This document shows, one piece after another, positions 20,581 to 27,815 of a DNA stretch of 64,000 nucleotides. This DNA is from Thermoleophilaceae bacterium (GTDB lineage Bacteria > Actinomycetota > Thermoleophilia > Solirubrobacterales > Thermoleophilaceae). Position 1 is the first letter of the stretch. Each line of letters begins with the position of its first letter. The stretch is from contig JAUJNT010000004.1 in assembly GCA_030448005.1 (NCBI GenBank), positions 78,070-142,069 on the forward strand, written 5' to 3'. Position numbers and translations under genes: made by a program. The notes beneath the pieces were generated by a model, which did not search any database, was not told the origin of the DNA, and worked only from the letters and a program-made list of their open reading frames with translations.

Positions 20581-21020
20581 ATGAACGCATCGACACGCCA
20601 CTTCGCACGTCACTACCTCGAACTGCTCGTCGCCATGTTTGTCGGCATGGCCGTCCTTGGGCTTCCCGTCGGCCTAGGCCTGAGTGCGCTCGGCATGAGC
20701 TCGTCCGAGCTTCAGACGAGGCACCTGCGCTGTTGCTGCTCGTCATGGCGTTCACCATGACGGTGCCTATGGTCGCGCGGATGCGCTACCGGGGGCACGG
20801 CTGGCCGGCGTCCGCCGAAATGGCCGCCGCCATGTTCGTTCCGACGTTCGGCGTCATCGCGCTCCTGTGGGTCGGCAGCGTCGATGACCTCGGAGCGCTG
20901 CTTGTCCTCGAGCACGTCGCGATGCTGCTGGGTATGCTGGTCGCAATGCTGCATCGCCGCGAGGAGTACTCCAGCGTCGGGCACGGGCGCGGCCGGTCTC
21001 AGCAGGAGGTAGCGGCATAA
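20581..21020 (+). pseudogene. Frameshifted small multi-spanning membrane protein
   Basis: The ATG has an AGGAGG site 6 bases upstream (20569-20574). The first frame reads HFARHYLELLVAMFVGMAVL and GLPVGLGLSALGMSSSEL, a first membrane helix. After a shift near 20715 the next frame gives DEAPALLLLVMAFTMTVPM, AEMAAAMFVPTFGVIALLW and LVLEHVAMLLGMLVAMLHRR, further helices. Joined, it is about 146 residues with four hydrophobic segments. I do not recognise a function. The preceding 280 bp after tRNA-Arg hold no gene; an AT-rich TATATATA at 20521-20528 stands out and may belong to a promoter. Confidence 0.55.
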
Positions 21021-21191
21021 CGCGCCGTGTCGCCATCGGCGGTCCCCGCGGTGTCACGCTCGTGAGCGGGTTGACGCCACCGGTGGCCTTCGGGCGAGGG
21101 ACAGGAAGAGCTCATCGACCTAGGCCCTCGGCAAGCAGTGCTCGGTTCAGCGTCGGTCCCTCCCTCGCAAAGGACTCTCTGTCCCCGACGG

Positions 21192-21760
21192 TCAGGCCTC
21201 GTGTCCCGGCTCGATGCGCCTCGCGCGGTGGAATGTGAACTCCGCCTGAGGAACCTCGTGCTGCACCTCTACCGGATCGAGCAGGAAGCCGAGGTGATCT
21301 CCTAGAGGGAGCCGCTCGAGCACCGAGCCGACGAACCAGTTGCGGCACTCGCAGAGGATTGGCACTTCGGCGGGGCCCTCGCGCCAGTCGCAGGATGCGA
21401 ACTTGTCGAGCTCGTCTCCCGTTTTGCCCCCGAAGAGCTCGGCGAGGGCCGTGGCTGTGGAGGGCACGAAGTGGCCTGCCAGCGCCTGCGCCGTGCTCGC
21501 TGCGCGGTAGTGCAGTTGGCCTTCGAGATGCACACGAGCATGCGAGGGGGGTCGATGCTGCACTGGGTGGCGAACCCCACGAGGCATCCGGCCGGCTCCC
21601 CTGCCTCGGAGCGCGTCGTGACGATCGACTCGCGTCGCCGCGAGCTTCTGGTCGTGGCGGTTGGCGCCCTCGTGCGCGATACTGACATCGGGTAGTCGAG
21701 GTCGCCGACCAGGCTGTTGAACCTGGTGCGGACGTCGCCGTCGGCGCTCATGACACGCAT
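21192..21760 (-). pseudogene. Flavin reductase-like FMN-binding protein, frameshifted
   Basis: The first frame reads TRFNSLVGDLDYPMSVS and GEPAGCLVGFATQCSIDPPR followed by MLVCISKANCT, the split-barrel flavin-reductase signature. A one-base loss near 21509 must be repaired to continue as YRAASTAQALAGHFVPSTA, then ILCECRNWFVGSVLERLPLG and EVQHEVPQAEFTFHRARR. An unusual Arg/Thr-rich stretch between DYPMSVS and VTTRSEAG may hide a further pair of shifts. The intact family protein would bind FMN and reduce it or serve a partner oxygenase. Confidence 0.6.
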
Positions 21761-21987
21761 TCCGCACTTAGCGCCGGACGCAATGGCGACGCGACGAGCG
21801 GGTCGCCGGAAGAGCTCGACAGTCCGGCCTCGTGCAGGGTTGGAGGGTGTGCATCGGTTCTCCTATCGGGTAGCCGGCCGGTCGGCGCGCCATGCCGGTG
21901 AGCGCCACGAACTCCTAGCGGGCGGGGAATCGTCCCGTATCGCCGCACGAGCACGTGTGACAATGGCGGGCACGCGGAGGGAGCGAG

Positions 21988-22539
21988 GTGACGAGGACAG
22001 GTGTAGCGGTGACAATGGTCGTGGCGAGCCTCGTGCTGCCCGGCTGCGGAGGGGACGATGACGAGGTAAAGCGCGAGCCCCGTCCACGCGCCGCTGAAGC
22101 CCGAAAGGGGGCTCCGGCGAAGTCAGGTGAGACTTCGACGAAACCAGTGTTTCTTCGAAAGGCGGATGCGCTTTGCGCCGAGGCCAAACGACAGGTTGCC
22201 CCGATCGCCGTCGCCGTCGCAGCGAAGGTCGCGCGCGAGGATGCAGCCGGCGTGGCGGCCGAGCTGAGGAAGGCGCTCCCGATCGCCGATCGGCTCCTCG
22301 GCAGGATGCGTGCGCTCACACCGCCGAAGGGAGACGAGGCCATCGTCGATGAGTTCCTCGACACCATTGCGAAGCAGAGGGGACGCATTCGCCCCATGGT
22401 GGAGGCACTCGAAGCGGAGGACATATCGTCCATTGAAGTCCTCGTGGAGGAGCTGAGGCAAGGTAACCGGCGCGCCCAGCGTCTAGCCCAGGGCTACGGG
22501 TTCACGAAGTGCGGCCCGGTGGGCTTGCCCGCGCGCTGA
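21988..22539 (+). CDS. Putative lipoprotein, unknown function
   Basis: A 183-residue protein with a short signal peptide ending in the lipobox LVLPGCGG, so it is probably lipid-anchored at the outer face of the membrane. After a charged, low-complexity spacer (residues 25-55) comes a helical domain with FLRKADALCAEAKRQVAPIA and ending YGFTKCG; the two cysteines outside the lipobox could form a disulfide. I recognise only the general architecture. The GTG start has GGAGGGAGCGAGG upstream. Confidence 0.75.
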   Translation: MTRTGVAVTMVVASLVLPGCGGDDDEVKREPRPRAAEARKGAPAKSGETSTKPVFLRKADALCAEAKRQVAPIAVAVAAKVAREDAAGVAAELRKALPIADRLLGRMRALTPPKGDEAIVDEFLDTIAKQRGRIRPMVEALEAEDISSIEVLVEELRQGNRRAQRLAQGYGFTKCGPVGLPAR

Positions 22540-22583
22540 CCCGGAGCCGACCGTAGCGTCGCCGCACTCGCTCCGACTTGAAC

Positions 22584-22690
22584 ACTCATACGGGACCTCC
22601 ATGAGCTCCACCGCGTCGCCGATGAGGCCATGTACCGCGCCAAGGGGGCGCCCGCGCGGATCGCTTCCGGCGGGCGCCCGTCCTCTGCCG
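22584..22690 (+). pseudogene. C-terminal remnant of a GGDEF domain
   Basis: One frame reads DLHELHRVADEAMYRAKGAP, matching the C-terminal helix of diguanylate cyclase GGDEF domains (ADEALYRAK pattern). Nothing upstream encodes the catalytic GGDEF motif, and there is no start codon. Probably a decayed fragment. Evidence is one short motif. Confidence 0.45.
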
Positions 22691-22693
22691 CGG

Positions 22694-23296
22694 TTACCGG
22701 CGCTTGCGCTCGACCACTCCACAGGCAGAGCGACTGCCCGAGTCGCCCGTCTTCAACGTCTCCTCGTCTGGCCCGGTGGTGGTGCCCGACGTGTAGCGAC
22801 TCGGGATGTTCGCGAGGTTGTCGCGCCCGGCGTGGATCATGATCGCGCTGCCGTCTTCCGCCACCAGCTCGCTGATCTTGAAGAAGTCGGTCACGAACGC
22901 GGCACGGGCCTTCCCGTCGCCTGTGGCAAGCAGCGGCGGCAAGTCCCCGGCGTGCCCTCCGTGGGTCTGATCGGCTTGCTTGTGGTGCCCGCCGGCGCTC
23001 GTGAAGGCGGGCGGCTCGCAAAGACCCTTCTCGTGAACGTGGAAGCCGTGAAAGCCCGGCTGGAGCCCGCGCGCCCGTACCATCACGACGACCTTGCCGT
23101 TGCGGCGCTCGCGCAGTCGCACCTTCCCCACCGTGCGCCCGTCGGAGCTCTTGAGCGAGGCGTGAGCCACCGTCCTCGCGCGCTTTCCATTCCCGTTGCC
23201 CTTCCCGTTGCTGCCGCTTTGTGCCGTGGCCACCAGCGCGAGCCCCAGCACCGTCAGGGCAGCCGCGGGCAGCAGGTATGCGATCCGTCTTCTCAC
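22694..23296 (-). CDS. sodC: Secreted Cu/Zn superoxide dismutase
   Basis: A 200-residue exported SodC-type enzyme that removes superoxide outside the membrane. The N-terminus RRRIAYLLPAAALTVLGLAL is a signal peptide or anchor, then a Gly/Asn/Lys-rich spacer. Metal-ligand motifs are complete: GFHGFHVHEKGLCEPP, GGHHKQADQTHGGHAGDLPP, and IMIHAGRDNLANIP. The disulfide partner is in SRSACGVVE near the C-terminus. Its presence implies exposure to oxygen, notable because a normally anaerobic type of reductase operon lies 14 kb away. Confidence 0.92.
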   Translation of the reverse strand: MRRRIAYLLPAAALTVLGLALVATAQSGSNGKGNGNGKRARTVAHASLKSSDGRTVGKVRLRERRNGKVVVMVRARGLQPGFHGFHVHEKGLCEPPAFTSAGGHHKQADQTHGGHAGDLPPLLATGDGKARAAFVTDFFKISELVAEDGSAIMIHAGRDNLANIPSRYTSGTTTGPDEETLKTGDSGSRSACGVVERKRR

Positions 23297-23410
23297 GTCT
23301 CCTCCGTTTCAGGTTGGTCCTCCAACCAGCTTTCCGTCATCGCCCCGGCCATGCCCCGACCCGACCGTCGGCGCGCCAACCGATGGCCAAGAGCGACTGC
23401 CTCGGGCGCG

Positions 23411-23980
23411 TCAGGCGACGGCGCGCGGGACCGTGCCGCAGGCCGCTTCGAGCCCGACGAGCGCCCCGTGCTGAAGGCGCTCTACCGCGGCGAAGACCGC
23501 CTCCGACGCCGCGAGGGTCGAACCCCCGCAGGCCTCGGCGACCAGCCGGACGCAGTAGTCGAGCTGGTGCGCATCGGCGCAGGTGTAATGGACGCAGACG
23601 TCGGTGAGGAAGCCGCAGACGATGACGGTGCGCACGCCGAGGCCCCGCAGGAGCAGGTCGAGGTCGGTCGCGAAGAACGCGCTGTAGCGGCGCTTGCGAA
23701 TCAGGTGCTCCCCGGCGCGGGGTTGAAAGTCGGGCAGCAGGCTGACGCCCGATGTGCCCTCGACGCAGTGGACGGGCTCTTCGCCGTCGAGCTCACGGCC
23801 GAAGTCGATGAGGTCGGGGCGGTGGACCTCCTGCGTCACGACGATAGGTAGGCCGGCGGCGCGCGCCGCTTGCACCAGTCGCGCCATGGCGGACAGCGCG
23901 GGCTCGGGCCCGCCTTCGACCATTGGCATGAAGTCCGCCTGCGGGTCGATGACCAGCAGCGCGGCGGCGTCGCCGATCAC
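23411..23980 (-). CDS. Isochorismatase-family cysteine hydrolase
   Basis: A 189-residue member of the isochorismatase/nicotinamidase fold. The catalytic triad is visible: Asp in ALLVIDPQADF, Lys in HLIRKRRYSAFFATDLD, and Cys in CGFLTDVCVHYTCADA. Such enzymes hydrolyse amide bonds, including those of biuret, ureidoacrylate and nicotinamide. The GTG start (GGAGGAGG just upstream) overlaps the stop of the APC permease gene, so it is co-translated with it. In a nitrogen-scavenging locus with urea or guanidine carboxylase and allophanate hydrolase, an amide or ureide amidohydrolase is the best guess; substrate not determinable. Confidence 0.87.
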   Translation of the reverse strand: MIGDAAALLVIDPQADFMPMVEGGPEPALSAMARLVQAARAAGLPIVVTQEVHRPDLIDFGRELDGEEPVHCVEGTSGVSLLPDFQPRAGEHLIRKRRYSAFFATDLDLLLRGLGVRTVIVCGFLTDVCVHYTCADAHQLDYCVRLVAEACGGSTLAASEAVFAAVERLQHGALVGLEAACGTVPRAVA

Positions 23981-25413
23981 GAGGCCTCCTCCGCGACGCC
24001 CTCCGGGATCCGCATCGGCCGGGCTGAGCGACCCATCGCACCCCTCACGACAACGCCGGCCAGCGCCACGATGACCACCATCAGGGCCGCGCCATAGTTG
24101 ACGTACCAGGGGGCGTCGGGTAGCCGCGGCCAGGCGATGTTGACAATCTCGAACGTCAGCCAGGCGGCGGCCGCCGCGTTCAGGGCAAGGCCCAGGCGCC
24201 CGACGTTCCAGACGCCCGGGGCCCACGTGCGGAGTAAGCGCGAGCGCAGGGCGCAGAAGACGGGGAACGCGAAGGAGATGTAGAAGCCCACCGTGGCCAT
24301 CGAGATGAGCGTCGCGTAGGCGTCCTTGCTCAGGGCAAGCAGCAGCATCGCTGCGGCGGCCAGCGCCGAGGTGGCGATCGCGTTGCGAGGCAGGCTGTCC
24401 CGGCCCGACAGTCTCCCGAGCCAGCCTGCGGCAGGCAGCTGCTGGTCGCGGCCGAGCGCGAAGAGCACCCGGGACACGGCGGCCTGCACCGCGGCGATGC
24501 CGGCGATGAAGGCCAGGACCACCATGGCGAACAGAGGCTTGGCGATGCCCGCGCCGAGCTGTGCGGTCACAGTGCTCGCTATTGGGTCGGCCACGCCGCC
24601 GGTGATAGCGGCCCCGAGGTCGGGAACGGCCAGGATCAGGCCGAGCGCCGCGTACATCACGATCAGCGCGACGATCACCAGCGAGAGGACGATCGCCTTC
24701 GGCACCTGGCGGCGCGGATCCTCGACCTCCTCGGCGATGTCGCCGGCGCTCTCGAAGCCGATGAAGCTCCAGCCGATCAGCGCGACGGCGGCGAGCATGG
24801 GCGCCAGCGCCACGCCTTCGCCGGCCGGCCCGTCGAACACCGCCGACAGGGGCTGCTCGCGAAAGAAGAACAGCAGGATCGTGCCTATCACCACGCTGCC
24901 TACGAGCTCGGCGGTGATCGAGATCGCCACGAAGGCCTTCAGCGCCCGTGCGCCGAGGAGGTTGACGCACGTCGCCGCCACGAGGATGAGGGCGGAGAGA
25001 CCCAGCAGGACCCCGGTGCTCGGCGCATCGATTCCCACCAGGCCCGTCAGGAAGGGTGCGGCGGCGTAGCACTGGGCTGTCACGAGCACGATCAGCGTCC
25101 AGAGGTAGGCCCAGCCGGCGGCCCAGCCGGCCTTAGGTCCCGCGAGCTTCTGCGTCCACTTGTAGAGCCCCCCGGTCAGGGGCCAGACCGAGGCGAGCTC
25201 CGCGAGCACGACCGCGACGAGCAACTGCCCTCCCAGCACGATCGAGAAGCCGAGCCAGAACGACGGCCCCGCGGCCCCCAGCGCGAGCGCGAAGATCGTG
25301 TAGAGGCCGATGATCGGCGAGATGAACGCGAAGGCGAGCGAGAACGCCGAGCGGAAGGTGAACTCCCGCTTCAGCCCGCCCTGCGCAGGACGTGGAGTGA
25401 GGGCAGCAGCCAT
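23977..25413 (-). CDS. APC-superfamily amino acid/amine permease
   Basis: A 478-residue inner-membrane transporter with about 12 hydrophobic segments. The N-terminal region reads FTFRSAFSLAFAFISPIIGL and FALALGAAGPSFWLGFSIVL. Also present are the GWSFIGFESAGDIAEEVEDP segment characteristic of amino acid-polyamine-organocation transporters, and SVVIGTILLFFFREQPLSAV. Probable cargo is an amine, amino acid or guanidino compound feeding the adjacent catabolic genes. Upstream lies the 37-bp element shared with the UAAP1 operon; the GntR regulator is divergent. Confidence 0.88.
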   Translation of the reverse strand: MAAALTPRPAQGGLKREFTFRSAFSLAFAFISPIIGLYTIFALALGAAGPSFWLGFSIVLGGQLLVAVVLAELASVWPLTGGLYKWTQKLAGPKAGWAAGWAYLWTLIVLVTAQCYAAAPFLTGLVGIDAPSTGVLLGLSALILVAATCVNLLGARALKAFVAISITAELVGSVVIGTILLFFFREQPLSAVFDGPAGEGVALAPMLAAVALIGWSFIGFESAGDIAEEVEDPRRQVPKAIVLSLVIVALIVMYAALGLILAVPDLGAAITGGVADPIASTVTAQLGAGIAKPLFAMVVLAFIAGIAAVQAAVSRVLFALGRDQQLPAAGWLGRLSGRDSLPRNAIATSALAAAAMLLLALSKDAYATLISMATVGFYISFAFPVFCALRSRLLRTWAPGVWNVGRLGLALNAAAAAWLTFEIVNIAWPRLPDAPWYVNYGAALMVVIVALAGVVVRGAMGRSARPMRIPEGVAEEAS

Positions 25414-25443
25414 AGGTCATACTTTTGCCCGGGGCCGCCCTGG

Positions 25444-25480
25444 TGTCTTTGGCCCAGTGGCGAAAGCTGCTTGTACAGTC
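25444..25480 (-). promoter_or_regulatory. 37-bp regulatory element, copy upstream of the permease operon
   Basis: Read on the minus strand, this matches 26296-26332 at 26 of 37 positions: shared blocks GTACAA, CTTT and the 12-base GGGCCAAAGACA in the same order and spacing. An imperfect inverted repeat CTTTGG..CGAAAG lies inside it (25447-25466). It ends 30 bases before the permease ATG. The likeliest reader is the adjacent GntR/UTRA regulator, as a combined promoter and operator. Confidence 0.6.
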
Positions 25481-25545
25481 GGTCCAGCCAGGGCCGAAGC
25501 CAGCCGGCCTCCGCCGTCCGCCACGGGGTGTCCTAGGCTCCCCTC

Positions 25546-26259
25546 ATCGCCGCCCTCTCCGAGCACACGCGTGAACTCCTGCTGCGGGCGATCCGGGCGG
25601 GCCAGTTCGAGGATGGGCGCCTGCCCCCCGAGGCCGAGCTGGCCGAGCGCCTGGGCGTGAGCCGCACCACCCTGCGGGCCGCGCTGCAGCCGCTCGAGGC
25701 CGACGGCCTGATCTCGCGCCGTCGCCGCCACGGGACCTTCGTGAACGGCCATGTGCTGCGCACCTCGATGCGCCTCAACCGGCTCGTAGCGTTCACCGAG
25801 CTGATCGAGCAGTGCGGCCACGAGCCGTCGGTCGACCACCAGCGGCAACGAGTGGGGGTGCCCGACGCCGCCGTGGCGGACACGCTCGGTGTAGGCGCCG
25901 GTGAGGAGTGCCTGATGGTCCAGCGGACGCTGTGCGCGGATCGCGATCCGGTGATCACGATGCTCGACACCGTCCCCCTGTCGGGGCTCGATCGCGCGCC
26001 GGCGGAGGTCGAGGAGGCGGACTCCACCTTCGCCTTCCTGGCCGTCAACGGTGCCCGGGGCGTCGACTACGCAACCTCGGAGGTGGTTCCCCGCGTGGCC
26101 GGGGACGGCATCCCCGAGGGGCTCGACCTGCCGCCCGGGACGCCGTACATCGAGCTGCTGGAGACGATGTACTCGCGCGAGCACGAGCCGGTCGCCGTGT
26201 CGCGGGTGAGCGTGAACGACATGGTGGTGCGGCTCTCGCTGCTTCGCCGCGGGCTGTAG
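25546..26259 (+). CDS. GntR/HutC-family transcriptional regulator (start uncertain)
   Basis: A winged helix (ELAERLGVSRTTLRAALQPL, then EADGLISRRRRHGTFVNG) is followed by a UTRA effector-binding domain (TVPLSGLDRAPAEVEEADS through IELLETMYSREHEPVAVSR), total about 237 residues. UTRA domains bind small ligands such as amino acids or sugars. The helix-turn-helix coding frame is open back to 25537 but has no ATG, GTG or TTG before the GTG at 25657, which would delete half of the DNA-binding domain. I mark the ATC at 25546, where the family N-terminus begins; a sequence error or rare start is likely. It probably controls the flanking operons through the two 37-bp elements. Confidence 0.75.
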   Translation: MAALSEHTRELLLRAIRAGQFEDGRLPPEAELAERLGVSRTTLRAALQPLEADGLISRRRRHGTFVNGHVLRTSMRLNRLVAFTELIEQCGHEPSVDHQRQRVGVPDAAVADTLGVGAGEECLMVQRTLCADRDPVITMLDTVPLSGLDRAPAEVEEADSTFAFLAVNGARGVDYATSEVVPRVAGDGIPEGLDLPPGTPYIELLETMYSREHEPVAVSRVSVNDMVVRLSLLRRGL

Positions 26260-26295
26260 CGCCGCCTCTGGATCAAGCGCCTACGCAAGTCGACA

Positions 26296-26332
26296 GGCCG
26301 TACAACGCACTTTGGACGGCGGGCCAAAGACA
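26296..26332 (+). promoter_or_regulatory. 37-bp regulatory element, copy upstream of the UAAP1 operon
   Basis: Partner of the element at 25444-25480, oriented toward UAAP1 as that one is toward the permease. It holds a perfect inverted repeat CTTTGG-8 bp-CCAAAG (26310-26329) and ends 29 bases before the ATG, against 30 at the permease. The same position relative to both start codons suggests a shared promoter/operator for one regulon. Confidence 0.62.
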
Positions 26333-26361
26333 GGCGCCCGCCCCAGCGTCACGGTAATGGT

Positions 26362-27216
26362 ATGACCAATCCGAGCGCTCTCCCCGGCGGCACGGAGACC
26401 ACCCATGCCGCCCGCGACCACGCGCGTGCCCAGGCAGGCGCCAGCGCAGAGGCGATGCCGGTGCTGCCCGCCGGCGCTTGGCCCACACCGCCCGCCGGCG
26501 TCAGGGCCGACGAGTTGGTCTGGGCGGAGACCGTGGCGGGCGGGGGCTACACGTCCAAGGTGCTGGCGCGCGGCACGACGCTGCGCCTGACCGACACCCG
26601 GGGCGATGCCTGCGCGCACGTGCTGCTCTTCAACGCCGACCAGCCGTGGGAGCGCCTCAATGTGGCGGACACGGTGAAGATCCCGTGGCAGGCCTACCTC
26701 GGCCCCGGCCACCCGCTGCTGAGCGACCAAGGCCGCGTGCTCGCCACCCTGGTCACCGACACCGGCAGCGCCCACGACGCGCTGTGTGGCACCTCGCCCG
26801 CGGCTACCAACGCCGCCCGCTACGGGGACGGCGCCGCGGGCGGACCGACGCCATCGGGCCGCGCCCTGTTCGCCCTGGCGGGCGCCAAGCAGGGCCTGGG
26901 CCCGCGCGACATCCCGCCGTCGGTCTCCTTCTTCAAGGCGGTGCGGGTGGACGAGGACGGTGGCAGCCTCGAGTACCACGGGTCGGCCGGACCGGGGGAG
27001 TACGTCGAGCTGCGGGCGGAGCTGAAGCTGGTGGTGCTGATCGCAAACGTGCCGCACCCGCTCGACCCGCGAGAGGAGTACGCCTGCTCGGCGCTGGAGG
27101 TGCTCGCCTGGCGCGGGTCGCCCACGGGCCCGCACGATCCGCTGTGGAGCTCGAGCCCCGAGCTCGAGCGCGCACTGCTCAACACCGCCGACTACGCCGA
27201 AGCCAGGGGGGCATGA
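26362..27216 (+). CDS. Urea amidolyase-associated protein UAAP1 (DUF1989; possible carboxyguanidine deiminase subunit)
   Basis: A 284-residue DUF1989 protein. Conserved stretches: TLRLTDTRGDACAHVLLFNA, RLNVADTVKIPWQAYLGPGH, VLATLVTDTGSAHDALCGTS and a C-terminal VLIANVPHPLDPRE. It pairs with the next gene, as UAAP1/UAAP2 always do beside urea carboxylase. In recent work such pairs were shown to be carboxyguanidine deiminases (CgdAB) acting between guanidine carboxylase and allophanate hydrolase; I infer the same possibility here from gene order. The stop overlaps the next start (ATGA). Confidence 0.87.
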   Translation: MTNPSALPGGTETTHAARDHARAQAGASAEAMPVLPAGAWPTPPAGVRADELVWAETVAGGGYTSKVLARGTTLRLTDTRGDACAHVLLFNADQPWERLNVADTVKIPWQAYLGPGHPLLSDQGRVLATLVTDTGSAHDALCGTSPAATNAARYGDGAAGGPTPSGRALFALAGAKQGLGPRDIPPSVSFFKAVRVDEDGGSLEYHGSAGPGEYVELRAELKLVVLIANVPHPLDPREEYACSALEVLAWRGSPTGPHDPLWSSSPELERALLNTADYAEARGA

Positions 27217-27815
27217 TGGACACCGAGGTGATCGACGCGCGCCGGCCGTGGTCGGGGATCGTGCCCGCCGGCCACTTCCTCTCGATCGAGGACCTGGAGG
27301 GAAACCAGGCGGTTGACTGCCTGCTCTACAACGCGGCGGACACGGCCGAGCGCTACAGCGCACCCGACACGATCGTCGGCCAGGCCGGCATCTTCCTGAC
27401 CGCGGGCAGCGTCCTGCGCACGAGTGAGGGCAGGTCGCTGATGACCATCGTTTCCGACGACGTCGGCCGCCACGACACGATCGGCGGCGCGTGCTCGAAG
27501 GAGTCCAACACGCTCCGCTACGGCCACCACACCCACCACCAGCACGCGTGCGTGGAGAACTTCCTGGCCGAGGGGGCGCGCTGGGGGCTCGGCAAGCGCG
27601 ACCTCGTCTCCAACGTCAACTGGTTCATGAACGTGCCCGTGGAGCCCGACGGCACGCTCGGGATCGTCGACGGTCTCTCCGCCCAGGGCTACGTCGTGAC
27701 CATGCGGGCGGAGATCGACACGCTCGTGCTGATCTCCAACTGCCCTCAGGTCAACAACCCCTGCAACGGCTTCGACCCGACGCCGGTGCGGGTCACGATC
27801 GAACCCGGCGCGTGA
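27213..27815 (+). CDS. Urea amidolyase-associated protein UAAP2 (DUF1989)
   Basis: A 200-residue DUF1989 partner of UAAP1. It has FLSIEDLEGNQAVDCLLYNA, GQAGIFLTAGSVLRTSEGRS, RHDTIGGACSKESNTLRYGH, and the histidine-rich YGHHTHHQHACVENF, likely metal-binding. The C-terminal LVLISNCPQVNNPCNGFDPT is typical of the second subunit. Two consecutive ATG codons are possible starts; the first overlaps the UAAP1 stop. Its own stop overlaps the carboxylase GTG. Probably forms a heteromeric deiminase with UAAP1. Confidence 0.88.
   Translation: MMDTEVIDARRPWSGIVPAGHFLSIEDLEGNQAVDCLLYNAADTAERYSAPDTIVGQAGIFLTAGSVLRTSEGRSLMTIVSDDVGRHDTIGGACSKESNTLRYGHHTHHQHACVENFLAEGARWGLGKRDLVSNVNWFMNVPVEPDGTLGIVDGLSAQGYVVTMRAEIDTLVLISNCPQVNNPCNGFDPTPVRVTIEPGA

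Noticed and set aside
26260-26361. Guanidine riboswitch upstream of UAAP1
   Set aside because: The leader is only about 100 bases with a short palindrome; I see no match to the guanidine-I core. Covariance search would settle it.
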